From NCBI GenBank assembly GCA_964019135.1, contig OZ025248.1, positions 40,293,670-40,357,669 on the forward strand: a stretch of 64,000 bases of DNA, in the 5' to 3' direction. Origin of the DNA: Arenicola marina (lineage: Eukaryota > Annelida > Polychaeta > Arenicolidae). Under the pieces are notes generated by a model. It made no database searches. It had not been told where the DNA came from and saw nothing but the letters and a program-made list of their open reading frames with translations. The translations under genes were made by a program, and so were the position numbers. Positions 1 to 13,787 of the stretch are shown piece by piece; position 1 is the first letter of the stretch; each line of letters begins with the position of its first letter.

Positions 1-996
1 CCAAGTGGCCGTGGAAGTCGATTTGTTGATGCATTGACAGGTACACACAAGTGGGAAAGACAATTCAACATATTGACAGGTACACCTAAGAGGGTAAGGA
101 AATCGACCCATTGACAGGTACACCCAAGAGGATAAGAAAATCGACATATTGACAGGCACATCCAAGTGCTTAATAAAGTCAACACATTGACAGACACACC
201 CAAGTGCATAATGAAGTCAACACATTGACAGGTACGACCAAGTGCATAATGAAGTCAACACACTGACAGGCACACCCAAGTGCGTAACGAAGTCAACAGA
301 TTTAAAGGGGCACCCAGGTGCATAAAGGAGCCTACACATTGAGAGGTAATCTCAAGTGACTCAGGTAATCGACACATTGACAGGTACACCCAAGTGGCTC
401 AGGAAGTCGACACATTGACAGGCACACCCAAGTGGCTCAGGAAGTCGACACACTGACAGGCACAACCAATTGCATAAGGAAGACGACATATTGACAGGCA
501 CATCCAAGGGCATAAAGAAGCCTATACATTGAGAGTTACACCCAAGTGGACTATGAAGTCGACACATTGACAGGTACACCCAAGTGGCTCAGGAAGTCGA
601 CACATTTACAGGCACAACCAATTGCATAAAGAAGTCCACACATTGACAGGCACACCCGAGTGCATAATGAAGACAACACATTGACAGGCACACCCAAGTT
701 GCTCAGGAAGTCGACACATTGACAGGCACAACCAATTGCATAAGGAAGTCAACACATTGACAGGCACATCCAAGTGCATAAAGAATCCTACACATTGAGA
801 GGTAATCTCAAGTGGTTCAGGAAGTCGACGCATTGAGAGGCAAATCCAAATGGTTAAGGAAGTCGACACTGACAGGCAAATTCAAGTGGACAGGTGTACC
901 CAGGAGGGTAAGGAAGTTGACGGGTTTGACAGGTACTTTCTAGTGGCCGTGAAAGTCGACCCATTAACAGGTACATGCAAGTGGCTGAGGAAGTCG
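1..996. repeat. 38-bp minisatellite, about 26 diverged copies, open at the left edge
   Basis: A unit of about 38 bp recurs from the first base to about 996. Its most constant parts are CACATTGACAGG, CACACCCAAGTG and GGAAGTCGA. Copies differ by many substitutions (ACATT/GCATT, AAGTGCATAA/AAGTGGCTCA) and by occasional 1-base indels, so the array is older than the homogeneous arrays further right. The minus strand has short open frames with a cysteine-rich repeated peptide; these follow from the period and are not genes. The true left end lies outside the window. Confidence 0.93.
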
Positions 997-2400
997 CGCG
1001 ATATGACCTAACGCTTCTTTTATTAAACAAACCAGCACAGATCGTTGCTCTTCTACATATACCCCCCACCCTCCTGCCACGCCCCCCCCCCCCCTCCCCC
1101 ACCTACTCCCCGCCTACCCTGGAGCCAAATAACCCACCGACAGCCCCATGTAAAACAAAAACATGACATTCAATTTTTGAAGTTTTATCTCCTCACCATA
1201 TAACTGACTAGGTTAAATTGGTCGGGAAAGGAATTGTTGAATAGGCGGTGAGAAACCTACATAAATTTTGACACCTTTGCCCCAATCTACTCCCCCCCCC
1301 CCCTCTACCCCACTACCACCATTTTCTCTTCTGCCCCCACGCCCCACCACCATTTATGTCCTCTTCTGCCACCCCACCCCTATCCCGGCTCCCCATTTTA
1401 GGACACCCCCACCCCCCCTCCGGAAGCCGCCACCAGACCAGGACCACCACAGCGGCAGACCCCGCCCGCCCCGGGGTCCCGCTGCCCCAGTGCCTCCCGG
1501 CCAAGTTGGGAGGCAGACTGGTTTGCGGTGGTCCTGGTCCGGCAGACACGGGTTCCACGCTACCGGAGTGGTGGGCGCGCCGGCCGGCTGCACGAGTGTC
1601 AGATCTGAATAGCCACGAGGGCCGGAAGGCTCAGGGGGCGTGGTGTTGGAGAGGGAAGGGGCAGGGTGGAGGGAGGGGGGGGGGTGGAGATGGGAGAGGA
1701 GGAACAGGGGGGAAGGGGGGGGTAGATAGTTGGTATGAGGCCCAAGCCGTACCGCCAGGGTTGTGAGGGGTGGGGTTCGACTCGGCTATCAAAGCTCCAT
1801 TCCCCTCCCCTCCGCTTCTGGGCTTGACGGTGGGACGGGACCGACCGGCAAGGAGGCGGGCAATAGTCAACAGCCACCGGCCGCTGCGGGCCTCACTGGG
1901 CTACCCCCACCACCGCCGCCGCTACTCACCACCTCATGCTCCACCCCCACCCCAGCACTACACCACCACCGCTTGCTCACTCAGCCACGACCCCCTCACC
2001 CCCCTCTCCCCTCCCCCGTCCCGCCAACAATATCCCATACCATCATCCCCCCGCCCACCGACCACAACTACGGCCAGCCACGCAACAGCAGCACGCTGCC
2101 TCCCTCCCGCCTCTTGCCATCGGCTGCGCGCCTGCTGACTGCCAACCCATCCGCCTGCTGCTGCTGCTGCTGGTGCCTGGCTGCCGGTGGCTGCTGGTGG
2201 CTGCTGGTGGCTGCTGAGCTCATTGGCGACAGCGGCAGGCCCGGGGGCTTCATTCAGCCACTCGTGTCGTCATCGTCTCACCCAAACTTTCACTGGCGGT
2301 GTGAATAGAGAGACCGCCCGGCTACTCCAGTGAGCGTCAGGCTAGCCCACCAGCGCCGTACCACGGATACGGACAGCAGCCGTCAGTCAGTCAGTCAGTC
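997..2400. other. C/G-rich low-complexity stretch, no gene supported
   Basis: This interval holds long C-rich and G-rich runs (about 1080-1110, 1290-1440, 1660-1725, 1900-2060), a CTG/CTGGTGG trinucleotide-like stretch at 2155-2217 and a CAGT microsatellite at about 2382-2400. Open frames on both strands are proline-, glycine- or serine-rich and overlap in several frames, as expected from skewed composition. I see no exon with homology or a convincing pair of splice sites. Confidence 0.7.
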
Positions 2401-5400
2401 GGCAGTCTGTTGTGAATGACAGTATTCAACAGCGCCGAATAATCCCGAGAAGAATTTCACTCCGAACATCACACGAAGCAGCAGACGAGGAAGAACAACA
2501 AAATGTATATTTAGTTTACTATTTGCAATTATTTATTTAGATCAATAGTTCTTTAGGAAAAAGAGAGACTGAAATATTATAGCTGAAGGAGTACCCGCTG
2601 CTGTCTCGGATGTATGCCCAGCACGCCGCCGACCATGAGGCTTGTGTGCCACCGGTTGCCCTGGTGGAGGCGGCGCCCTGCCACCGCCGTGTGTGGGGAA
2701 AACTCTTATGATATCCATGTTCGCTGAATTTCCCGGAAGTTATATTTTTGGGGGAAATTATATCTCCTGGATGAGGCGGATGAGTCAATTTGTGCGAGTT
2801 TAGTAAATTGCTTGCCGACCAATCTACCCGTATGATGGCGGAGTCAATGCGACATTCTTTCCCTAGGTGGCGCAAGTCTCGTGGTGGTCACTGAATGAAC
2901 CCTCAGAAGTGGCTCTCGCTCGTCGGCTTTTATTAATTAAATAACGACCCTTGTGTCTCAATACAAATGTGCGCCGCCGGAATATGTCCTCGTATGATGT
3001 AAGCAGCTTGCGTCCCGGTCATCACCAATAGGGCGCGTTGTATTGACGCTGCTGTATATTGGTTGGAAACCATAGTGAGGGTTGTTTATCATTGTGTTGA
3101 CGGGGATGAGGGTCCAAGGCTGCTTGCCGTCAACAGACAGCGGGGGACACGCGCGTTGCAGCCGACGCAAGCTGCCGTCATCGGCTGTGGGGATCCGAGA
3201 CTCCCATGTCGTGGCCGCCTAGTCCCTCCCCGCCAGTCAGTGAGTCAGGAAAGGGGGTCAGCGTGTCATACGCATCACCTATGAAATAGATACTGTTTAT
3301 TATTGCTGAAGCCGACGCGTCGATCGGTAAGTCAGATTTGTGATGAGGGGACACCATAGCCGAGGATAGCTGTTATATATATTTTTATATATATATAGAC
3401 TACCGTGGTCACTTTGACAAACGGATTCTTCAGTTCGATCGGATACCACCACTGACCACCACTGACCCGACAGTACTCGGGTAGCGCCGACCGCCCTGCT
3501 GGAGAGATATACTAAGGGTAAGCCAGCTCGCAAATATATCTACAAGGGGTTACTTTAATTATGATCATCTTTCACCAAATACCAGTGCTTACTTTAAATG
3601 GTACTTGTGATAGCTATCCATCATGACTTTTAGTTAATCCTTCGTTTGGCGATTGACATAATTTATTATTGAGCTGTAGCGGTTCAATAAAATGAATGGT
3701 GGATGGGTATGTTATTACAATTGCAGTTGCTGACGAAAGGGGTGTTATGTAATCGCGTTTGCTGAATCTGACGCAGATGTTACACCAATGACTGGGGGTG
3801 TTACATATGACGGTCTATCCACAAAATGACGCGAGGTTGAATCAGGTGGAGATAGTGAGGGCGGAGGGGGGGGGGGGGGGGGTCGCTGCACTACCCAGCC
3901 AAGCGTAGCATACCAGTCGCAGTGGTTTCACCCCGGTGATGTCTCCTGGATGTGTTATTGTACTGGTATATGGACATGGACAGTACATCAGAAGGTTCTG
4001 TTTGTGCGTGACGGGGTAACACTCAACCCAACATTACGTGTCGCGTGCATTGACGGTGGGTGCGTTCTGCTGTTACACGCCAACCACAGCGGGCGCGCAC
4101 TGCTGCCACCTAGATACTTTAACAGGCACTGTGGAAGGAGAGTGCATGTCATGTTGCGGACACCATTTATCTGTAATCTGTGACAGACGTACCAAACTGG
4201 GATAATACCAACGTGAAGGTAAATGCGGCTAGAAACCCAGGGAAACACATCGTTTATATGTCTTGGCGCAGTTCGCCTGTGGTGGGTATTATTTCACCCA
4301 CGGCGTAACCGTCAATTGGTCGTATTCAAACTTCGATTACCTAATTAATGCTGTGTGGATAGGCTAACCCTTTATTTGGTTGAAACAACATTTTTATTTT
4401 CCTGCATTCCTTCGTGGAATGAAATCGATTTCATGGAGTCATACCTCTTCAATGTTTAGGCTGCTGTTTCCTTACTCTTTTGTTATCTGATATGCTATAC
4501 AATTAGCGAATGGCTTACGGGCAGTTGCTTAGTCCTCGACTTATCCTCCAATAGGTTTTTCAAAACGCTATGCACGAAGAGACGAAATATGAAACACACC
4601 TTACATATGATGAAAAAGACCGAAAAAGGGTTCTTTGCGAGCCTTTGGAAAGAATGATGTATTACCTGCAGCCCACGATTTGTTTAACTTGGACTTCTCT
4701 TTGTCCATTTTCATCAAACGTTGCCTCCAATAGATTTTTTTTTCCAGTTTTACCTTTCTTTATCCTTCTCTTTGAATTGAATAGTCCTCGTACCAAGCTA
4801 AAAGTGTAATGTCTTAAATGTGCCTGGAGGGACATGTGTTCATGTTCTAAATTTGGACAGTAAAGATCAAACTAAACACGTAAACAATTGCTTCTATTAT
4901 TAGACCCAAATGGGTTAACGATGACGGAGTGACGTGGCACCAATCTTTTGGAATCTGTCGGTGCCTTTGAACCTGACTTTTCCTCCCCCGCTTGATTCTC
5001 CAACCTGCATCCGTACCGTAGGATGCGAGTTGCGTAATCGATTGTCTTCGTTGCGTAACATTGTCGCGCACTGAGCGCACTGGGGTGACCTGTAGAACAG
5101 CATATGCGTCAACATGCGACAAGTAAACACGTAAAGATGGGGGCAGGTTATCACCAGGCTACAGAATGAGATGCCTTATTCTGGCCCTGAAACTATAGGC
5201 GACTTGATAGAGTGTTGATATACAGGCTAAGTACATTAACATACAATATTTCGTCATCGTATCAACATTAATCATACTATTAATACCTCAATAATCAAGT
5301 TCAAATACTCCTATTATCGCCCACTGAAATGACTAGTTTTCAGCCCATGGATGGATTCTCATTGTAGGTGCTATGCTTTGTTTGCCTGTCATGCTGTGAT

Positions 5401-5590
5401 ACATGACCCCCCCCCCCCCCCCGGCCGCTGTTGACCTACATCGATACATAAATACCATATGCCGCGAGTGAAGTGAAAACGGTTAATATACGACAAAGGG
5501 ATGACGGGGCGAAACACCCCAACATATAGTGGTTGTCAGACCGCGTCACGGTCACTGATCGGCCGATTGCTTGTTTTATTGCGTGACCAG
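2401..5590. other. Unannotated unique sequence
   Basis: Mostly unique sequence of mixed composition, with a TA-rich patch near 3372-3398, a G run near 3866-3882 and a C run near 5408-5422. No open frame has recognisable homology, and no repeat family seen elsewhere in the window is present. I see no gene here. Confidence 0.6.
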
Positions 5591-5591
5591 G

Positions 5592-5790
5592 GGGTGAGAA
5601 GGAAGCGGGTGGCAGGTGCGATGGGGGTGGGGATTGGTGAGAAGGAAGCGGGTGGTGGTCGGGGCTGGTGAGAAGGAAGCGGGTGGTGGTCGGGGCTGGT
5701 AAGAAGGGACCGGGTGCGGGTGGGGGCTGGTGAGAAGGAAGCATGCGGGGGTGGGGGCTGGTGAGAAGGAAGCGGGTGGGGATGAGGACT
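5592..5790. repeat. 31-bp G-rich minisatellite, about 6 copies
   Basis: The core GGTGAGAAGGAAGCGGGTGG recurs with spacings of 43, 31, 31, 31 and 31 bases. It is followed by C-run low-complexity sequence up to about 5850. The minus strand reads as serine/proline/histidine-rich open frames, which follow from the repeat. Confidence 0.9.
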
Positions 5791-8700
5791 GCGTTTCAAC
5801 TCCCCCCCCCCCCCTTCCCCCGCTGACCCCCCCCCCCCTAACCCCACCACCCCCTGGGCCATCTGGTAGACATAGCAACGTTACGTGGCACCACGAACAC
5901 CCATCCGTAGGCCCCCTGAGACCCTGGGACAGACAGGGGTGCCGACGACACTCGCTGTGGTGTGGAGGTCTTACGGGTGCCCCCTGGGGGTCTGTGTGGG
6001 TCTGCGATGGCTGCTAGGACGGGCGGGGGAGGGGGGGGGTGGCTCTATAGGGGTCTGATGGATGCCCACTGAGGTATGAGTCCATTGGGTCCCCATGGTC
6101 CGATGATGGTCGTATATGGTCGTCTGCTAGCTAGGGGTCTACATCTATAGCTCCTTGCTGGCCTGTGAAGGCTGGGACATTGTGCTGGATGTCTACAGTG
6201 CTGGGGTCTATATATCCATTATATGAGGGCCATATTGCTGTCTGTTCAGGCCCATGGGGGTGTGATTTTTGTTTTTTGGAGGCAAGGGATTACGTTATTG
6301 TTCAGTCAGGAATTTGGTCGATTATGAAGTTTTCGGGGGTTCAGGGGGCTATATGCGTAACGTCTTACCTACATCCGACAGCCATATATCAGAACAGAAA
6401 TACGCCTTAACATATATATTATAAAATGTGAAATGTGCCCTGTTGCACTGCTCGCTACCAACCATGACTTGGTGGTATAACGGCGTCATGAAATGAACGG
6501 AGGATGTCGCTTAACCCATGCCCACTATGCTCCGGCATACACCACTGGCCTTTACTCTGCATCGGCGATGTGGGTGTGGCGGTCACACCTGCACCCATAT
6601 GACCTGATACAGGCCTGATCATTACGCAACCATGTCCCTCATATACGTTACGCTAAACTCCAGCATCGGTACCTTCACGCCCCACCAGGCACAGTATATC
6701 CATAGCCAAACTCAATTATAATAGCACCCAAGAAGACGTTTTAATTAAGTGCTCCGCTCTGGTGGGGTGCAGGTAGGGGGCCGTGGGGTGTACGAATACC
6801 AGAGTGAGGGACGGGGGAGTAACTGTCAGCTAGCGGACATCCTGATTAAATTGTGACCTGTTATATATATACCTATATATAAAATTATAATTGTGACATG
6901 TTATCAGTCACATTACAAAACTGCGACGGTGCGAGACATTACGTTCAAGTTGGGGATGATGCTTACAGATTAAGGCGCGCCGTGGAATATAACGAGGAAA
7001 CATTAACTGTTTTATTGCCCTCAGTTACTACAGTTACTATATTTTACGGATGGGCCTTACAGACAGGGCAAATACGAGGGTTCCATGTACTGCATACGTA
7101 TGGCAGAGTGTCTGTAGGCGGTGACTTCATTTCATGTTGTACATATATATTATATGTCATTCATTCCCAACGAGTCTTCACTGAAGGATGAGGATCGTGC
7201 CGCGGTCTGCCACGCCAGTTCACCTTCATTGGTAACGATTGTCAGTTAGCCTCCGTGGCGGACCCGCCCGACAGTCCACCCACCCCCTCACCCCGTGGCG
7301 GAGCCCCCGAACCCCACCCCCCCCACCCCCGACAGCTCACCCCATCCCTCGGCGGACCAACCCTACGCCCCCCCCCCTCCTCACGGACCACCCTCTGAGA
7401 AGCCCCCCGGTACCCCGTGCGGACCGCCCCCCCCCCCACCCCGACTGCCCCCTCCCGCTCCACCCACCCACCCCGCTCGTCCCGGAGGAGGACGCGGCGA
7501 GCGGGCCGCGCTTCCCCGGATTGAATTATGGTGTTCTCGGGCAGGTTTGTCGGGAGCCCCAGGAGCCACTGGTGGCCGGCGTTAGGCCGTCTCCTCCAGC
7601 CGGCGGCCAGGCCGGGCAACAAGTCCCCCGGGAAGGCGGCAACCAGCTGCAGCAGTTTACCTGCCTAATTCTATCAATAATTAGAACAAACCTGTTGGTC
7701 AATGGTCTACAGACCCGGAATCTTCATTCAATTATGCATGCTTCGCCGCAATCTTCACCGCCCCCCCCCCCCTCCACCCCTCGTCCCTCCCTCCCTCCCT
7801 CCCACGAACTGTTCATCTGTTCCCCTTTCCCCTTCCTGTTTCATCAGTCGGTTCCTCTGCCTCTCCACCCCCCCCGTCTATTTCATTTCCATTGCTCTGG
7901 TATCATGTTACCGCCCGCTTCGCCCCTGCATTCCACTCCTACACTTTATTAACCTCGCCATAACCTGTAACTCCTTCCCCCTCGGTGAACCCTGATGGCA
8001 GAGCTATCCGCTTACCCATCGGTATTTTCTTTTCTCTTCGATTGATTTGTTGCCGTACCTTGTCATCGTCAGCACGGTCAACACTCCACGGCCCCGATGG
8101 CAATAACTGATGACATCGGGCAGAATAATGCCGCCATACCAGACCACGTTGCTCATAGGTTCATGAAATTCAAGGACATTGATTAGAACAAGAAAAACAA
8201 CCGGTAGTGTAATGTTATAAGGTTAATAATCTCGGCATTCAATATCGATATTGAATAGGAATGTGAAAGGAAAAAGTGGCTTAGGCGCCGACGATTTGCC
8301 TGTGTACCACATACCATCATCATATTGGTGACGAATACATGCAGAACGGGGCAGTTACAGCTTGCTGAACATATCAATGTGCGCAATATCAAGGTGATGA
8401 AGTAAGACATGGAAATATAACTTTAATTATGTTATTTTGAATAATTATCGTCATGTCAACTGATATGTTTTTGCCATTTAGCTGATTCATTTGTCTTTTT
8501 TTTCCGTTGATTGAAAAATATATCTTTTATAATTTATAGGACATATACATGGAAAGTTTACTGCAGTGAGAAGTTAGATGTTAGACTTCCGGTCCAGTCA
8601 CGTGGTACGTGGGGGGTCCTGATTAAGAGTGAAGCAATGGCCGCCATGTTGGGCCAAATGATTAACAGTCATGTTTGGATTGTGTTAAGGATGGAGCTTA

Positions 8701-10014
8701 GCATTAATTGGCGTCGATGAAAGCGTGAAGACAGGATTCCGTTTGAGGGGATGAAAGAAAATTAGATCCTGGTATCCCCTTCTCCCTGGAGCTCTGTATT
8801 ACCGTCTCTCCAATCTGCCTGTAAGCTGTATGCTCCACTTCACCCTCCCCCTCCCCTCTCCCCCGCGTTCTCCATGTCCATTTCGGGAACCGGTTTTGGT
8901 AGGGGTGGGGATTGGTGGGGTGGTGGTGGTGGTGGTGGTGAAGAGATGCCAATGGCATGGGGTGGAGGAGCCTGAAGTCTGACCCTCACCCTATCCCGCG
9001 AATATACCCCCGACCCCGGCCCCCGACCCCTCCCCACGCCACTCCCCCCCCCGCCTTCCCACCATCATCGCAGGGTGTGGCAGTGGTTTCGGAATGAGCG
9101 GCGGGGCGGATGGAGGGGGTGGTGTGGTAGAAGGGGGGGTAGTAGGTTGTGGAATGAGGGTGTTGGGTTCGGCCAAGGATGGAGGGAGGGAGCGGGGTGG
9201 TGAAAAGAGGCGGGTGGGTTAGTGGAAGGAGAGAGGGAGGAGGAGGGGGGGGGAAGAAGGAGTGGGTGCGGGGCGGAAGAAGGAGGGGGCGGGGGGCATC
9301 AGTCTCACACGGACGGCGGGCTCTGGCCAGCACTGGGGTGTTTGTCTTAAGACGAAACGGCGAGTCGTCATTTGAGAGTAATACCCTCTAATCTCTGAAC
9401 TGCCAGACAGAGGGGGGGATATGGATATGGACGTCACGCGACTCTGGGGCGGCCAGCCCAGCTGGTGGGCAGTGGGGGTGGGGGGGGGGGAGTCAGAGGG
9501 ATAGGGGGAGAGGGGCAGGTGAAGAAATACGGGAGACTGATGGGGTTGGGGGTGGGCCGGCACAGGTCAAGTGTTTGGTCAGCCAGCGGCGGTGGTGGTG
9601 AGTCTGGCAGGCTGCGAGACAGCTGGCTGATGACAGACGGGGAATTAAGGGTTGGAGAGGAAGAGAGCGGGCGTGGGGGTGGGGGGTAAACAGGGGCGAA
9701 AATATGAGGGTTACGAGGCGCGAAGATGGTATTTTCGTACGGAGAGGCGATGGAGAGGGGTTGCGATCATAGAGTCGTCCATGAGTCCTTGACGTCATCT
9801 GATAACCCAGAGGGTGGTCACGTGGTCAGATGCGGTCCCGGGATCCCGTGCCCAAGGCGAGCCCTGATCTTGGTGATACGTGCCCAAGTGGCCAAGGCGA
9901 TGGCAGCCACGTGACCAAGACATGAAGTGGTGTTTTTATGCATCTAAACTGGACCAAGGAACCTCCCGGGGCCATGGGAAGCAGCAGCGGGGGACGCATG
10001 CCCCAGGTCAGGTG
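5791..10014. other. Unannotated sequence with C-rich and G-rich blocks
   Basis: Contains C-rich blocks near 5799-5855, 7260-7480 and 7760-7880, a GGT run near 8918-8938, and a purine-rich G block from about 9110 to 9690. Between them the sequence is unique. The 237-residue proline-rich frame at 7239-7952 crosses two C-rich blocks, overlaps other frames on both strands and has no recognisable domain, so I do not call it. No gene seen. Confidence 0.6.
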
Positions 10015-10078
10015 CCCAGTTCCGGATTCGAACCCAGAACCTGTTCATCTGCCGTTTAACGCGCTAACCCCAATCGAT
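10015..10078 (-). mobile_element. tRNA-derived SINE head, minus strand
   Basis: On the minus strand a perfect RNA polymerase III B box, GGTTCGAATCC, lies at 10035-10025. About 40 bases upstream of it (10055-10075) is a D-arm-like GGTTAGCGCG, where an A box would be expected. Three-prime of the B box on that strand the sequence is not tRNA-like, which suggests a SINE body running toward about 9800. Only the head is certain. A genuine tRNA gene is unlikely because I could not pair an acceptor stem. Confidence 0.6.
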
Positions 10079-10515
10079 GATATATAACGGTGGGGTGTAG
10101 GGTGAGGCAGGGTGACGTATGGATGATATATAACGGTGGGGTGGAGGGTGACGTAGGGTGAGGTAGGGTGACGTAGGGATGGCATATAATGGTGGGGTGG
10201 AGGGGGACGTAGAGTGACGTAGGGTTACGTAGGGTGACGTATGACTGATATATAACGGTGGGGTGTAGGGTGACGTAGGGTGACGTATGGATGATATATA
10301 ACGGTGGGGTGGAGGGTGACGTAGGGTGAGGTAGGGTGACGTATGGATGATATATAATGGTGGGGTGAAGGGTGACGTAGCGTGACGTAGCGATGATATA
10401 TAACGGTGGGGTGGAGGGTGACGTAGGGTGACATAGCGATGATATATAACGGTAGGGTGGAGGGTGACGTAGGGTGACATAGCGATGATATATAACGGTG
10501 GGGTGGAGGTAGGTA
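10076..10515. repeat. Composite minisatellite, core plus variable 10-bp subrepeats
   Basis: A core GATGATATATAACGGTGGGG recurs about nine times at variable spacing (46, 56, 65, about 47 and so on). Between cores lie one to several copies of a 10-bp subunit close to TAGGGTGACG, so unit length varies by roughly 10 bases. The array abuts the SINE head at 10015-10078. Minus-strand frames of about 150-212 residues here are repeat products. Confidence 0.92.
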
Positions 10516-13500
10516 GTGTTCCGTGGATAAGGGATACAGTGCCACGCAATGGTGGGGTGCGGGGTGTTTGGTGACGTAGTCGAGTGTGGTCCTGGGGTGG
10601 AGGAAGGCTGTACGGATCCATTGGCCTTGTGTGAGCGTGGCCGCGCAGATTCCCCAATTCGACGGGACCCAAGAACAGACCACACCGCCACCAAGATGTC
10701 ATCTAGGCATACGCCTCATTGACCCCGTCTACGACTTGACCCCCAATAACACCGCCATCCCGCATGTCCACCCCGGCCCCCAGTTCTGCCCGGCACCCAC
10801 CCAGGCCGTATCATTGCCCCCAGTCCCGGTCCAGACCTTGGGAAAGCTCCAGACCCACTGGCACCCAGCGGGCAATCTAAGACACGCCAAACGGCAGGAA
10901 CTCCGACTGAATATTAACTAACATTAAAGTGAAGGCACGGAATGTAATTCCTTTTCAAACTGTGCCCCTTTCGCCCTTTGCTACCCTTGTCAGGTTTTGA
11001 TTGTAGATTCTAGGTACGATTGAATGTCCAATTGCGTCGCGCCGTCCATTTGTTCTGGGAGATAGGAAGAAGGGGAAGGTCAAACAAAAGGGCGGGAATT
11101 TCACGGAGGAATTCTGTACAGCAGACGACGATGCAGGCAAAAGTAGGTCAATACATCAAAAGTAAGCCACCACATCACCGCTTTGATGAAATCAGTACCA
11201 CTGGTGACAAACAAACCGAGAACAGCCTGAATAGGAGGACAGTATATTGAAATCCCTTGGTGCCGCAATCGTCCCATGTAACAGCGATTCGGTCGAGAAC
11301 AAACTTGGTGGAAACGCTACACTATTAATTTTTATGCCGGCAAATAAGATTTTACACTCTGTTTGAGATGTCATTCATCCCCTTCTAACTCAGTCCGGGA
11401 TTTTCATTGGATTTGTATTGATCAGCGTATTTGGATCTCCTTGTTGGTTGGGGACAGCGAGCCGCTCTATGGTGGCCACATTGCCCGGCAATATTGGCTC
11501 AAGGATACGGCGGAGGGATAATTTCAATGCCAGCATCACCTACACCCTGTCCGTGTCCGCCTTACTCAATGACGGCCTGCACCGTGCCATAGGGCATGGA
11601 ACAAACTAAATTTCGAGGCTAGAAATTTCTTCTGGCGAGACAGCTGCCGGTTTTCTGTAGTTAGCATGCGCTGTACGGTACTGCACTGTACCCCGTGGGG
11701 GTTTAGCTCTCGTCAAACCGCTTGTCAGTCAAATCTGGAAGCAACAACTTCCTGTTCTGGTCCGTACCCAGGTCCTCACATCCTCACAACCCCGTGGTTT
11801 TACGGGCAATCATATCTGGTCTGGTGAGGGCCATGGGGAGCGGGGAGGGGGGCGGGGTGGGGTGGTGTGGCGGTGGGAGTAGTGAACCAGGTTGAGGGTG
11901 AGGGGCGGTTGGGACGGATGTCGGGGGGGGGGGGGCGGGGGGTTGGGGGTTGGGGGGTCAGGATGGGGTTGGGTTCGCAGGGAGTGTGATGACTCCCGGG
12001 ATTTCGAGACCAGACCAGTTAAACACCTCGCCAACTGCAAATATTAGAGATAGCGGCGGTGGATTTCGGCTGGCCGCGGCGCGCCCTCTCGTGTTTGGGG
12101 TATGGCACCATGAGGTTGGAGAGTGGTACAAACCAGAAGGTTGGTTCCACCGCCTGCCGATGGCTCCAAGATGTTCCTGTAACTTTTTGTTGCTTTCGCG
12201 TTGCGTTTCCGTGTTGTGCCGCGGATACGACGCTAGGGAGGTAGGGGGGGGGGGCGGCTGGGGAGGGGGGAAGGGGCAGTTGCCCCTCACGTAACCATAG
12301 AAGATTGACCCAGGCATCAGTCAACGCCGACTAAACGCCGACAACGCTTGTCTTCCGCCTGACGTTCACTGCGCCGTTCTTCCCATTGGCTGAAAAGAGA
12401 GGGAAAAAACCCCAAAACAAACCTGGTTGTAATGAATAATAACTGGCCAAGCGGTACTGAATGCTAGCTGTCTACCGCCCCCTAAAAGACGTGAAAACAT
12501 TACAGCTTATTGGCTCTGATCAAAGAATGTTTAGAGTTTTAGATAATAAACGACAAACGGTCTTTTTAAATATTTACAGTGTGAAAATATTATAATTCCG
12601 TCAATCTTTCAGACCGGTTCATAGGAGGGAGCGCCGAAGACGACGGCTTGATAAACGAGTGTCCCTCATTCGTTTGTCGGTTGCAAATGGCTTGTTGATC
12701 ACTTGACCTTGACGATACTCGAAATCCAGACACAGTTGGTCACGTGGCTAAGGGTGTTAATTATCACTTCATGACCAGTGTCGTTCGTGGCCCGTATGCG
12801 CGTTCTTACAGTAGTCGGGCATTCCCACTGTGTGTTGTATGTACTATTTATTTAGTTTTCATCAGTTCTGTGTGTATTATCAGGGGTAACACGTGGGTCC
12901 CGGCCACTATTAGCAAGCCCATGAGACTTGATTTACGCTGTGCTAATGTTCTGCAGCAACTGTTTCACGCGTAACAGCTTCCCATATTCAACACGCTCTC
13001 CATAAAAAAACGCACGTGGTGAAGGTTTTTGGTTCGTGCTCTATGTTTCTATGTGAACGACAAAAAAAACCCGATGACATGTATATGACTCATTCGATTG
13101 CGTCTTTGTATAATAGTTGATCTTTGTATAATATCACAACAACACAGGGATCTCTATCCTGCACAAGCATAGACATTGGCACACGTGGGATTCGCCCCGC
13201 GCACCGGCCACGCACTCTCGTACAAATGCCGAACTCCCTACCTACTCTGACCTAGTTTAATTGGTTCAGCAGTCGTAAATAGAGTGACTGGTGAATATCG
13301 ATATATTCTATATGGCAGCATCTGGTCTAATAATAGACTGACGCTTCTATATTATTATAAGTCAATGTCCGGACAGGATGCGTGCTAGTTTTCGCTATTC
13401 CGCTTCTTGCGGCATGTTTCCTACGTTCATGTACTTATATCTATATTGCTATAAGCTGTCGTACGTTCTGAATCCATAGACTTCAATGACGTGATGCAAT

Positions 13501-13560
13501 ACATTATGTACGCACATGCGTTTTGGGTGATTTGGGGCCATACGCAGTGTGCCCATATGA
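10516..13560. other. Unannotated sequence
   Basis: Mixed-composition unique sequence with a G-rich block at about 11835-11960 and a short G run near 12245. No open frame shows recognisable homology. The interval 12330-13560 is A/T-richer and looks featureless. No gene seen. Confidence 0.6.
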
Positions 13561-13787
13561 GTGAAGTCATACCCTATACAGCCATACGATTTGTGCGATT
13601 GTACCATACGCCATGCAACCATAACATGTGAGATATGCTACCATACGCTATACAACCATAACATGTGAGATATGCTACCATACGCTATACAACCAAAGCA
13701 TGTGAGATATGCTACCATACGCTATACAACCATAGCATGTGAGATATGCTACCATACGCTATACAACCATAACATGTGAGATATGCT
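13561..13787. repeat. 37-bp minisatellite, 5 good copies
   Basis: A unit beginning GCTACCATACGCTATACAAC and ending ACATGTGAGATAT recurs at 13637, 13674, 13711 and 13748, exactly 37 bases apart. A shorter first copy starts near 13601 and degraded related sequence precedes it. The central copies differ at only one or two positions. Confidence 0.93.

Noticed and set aside
7239-7952. 237-residue proline-rich protein
   Set aside because: It spans two C-rich low-complexity blocks and has competing frames on both strands, and no domain is present.
10076-10515. Interstitial telomeric repeat, because of repeated TAGGGT
   Set aside because: The TAGGGT lies within a TAGGGTGACG decamer and a larger unit. 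There is no run of TTAGGG hexamers.
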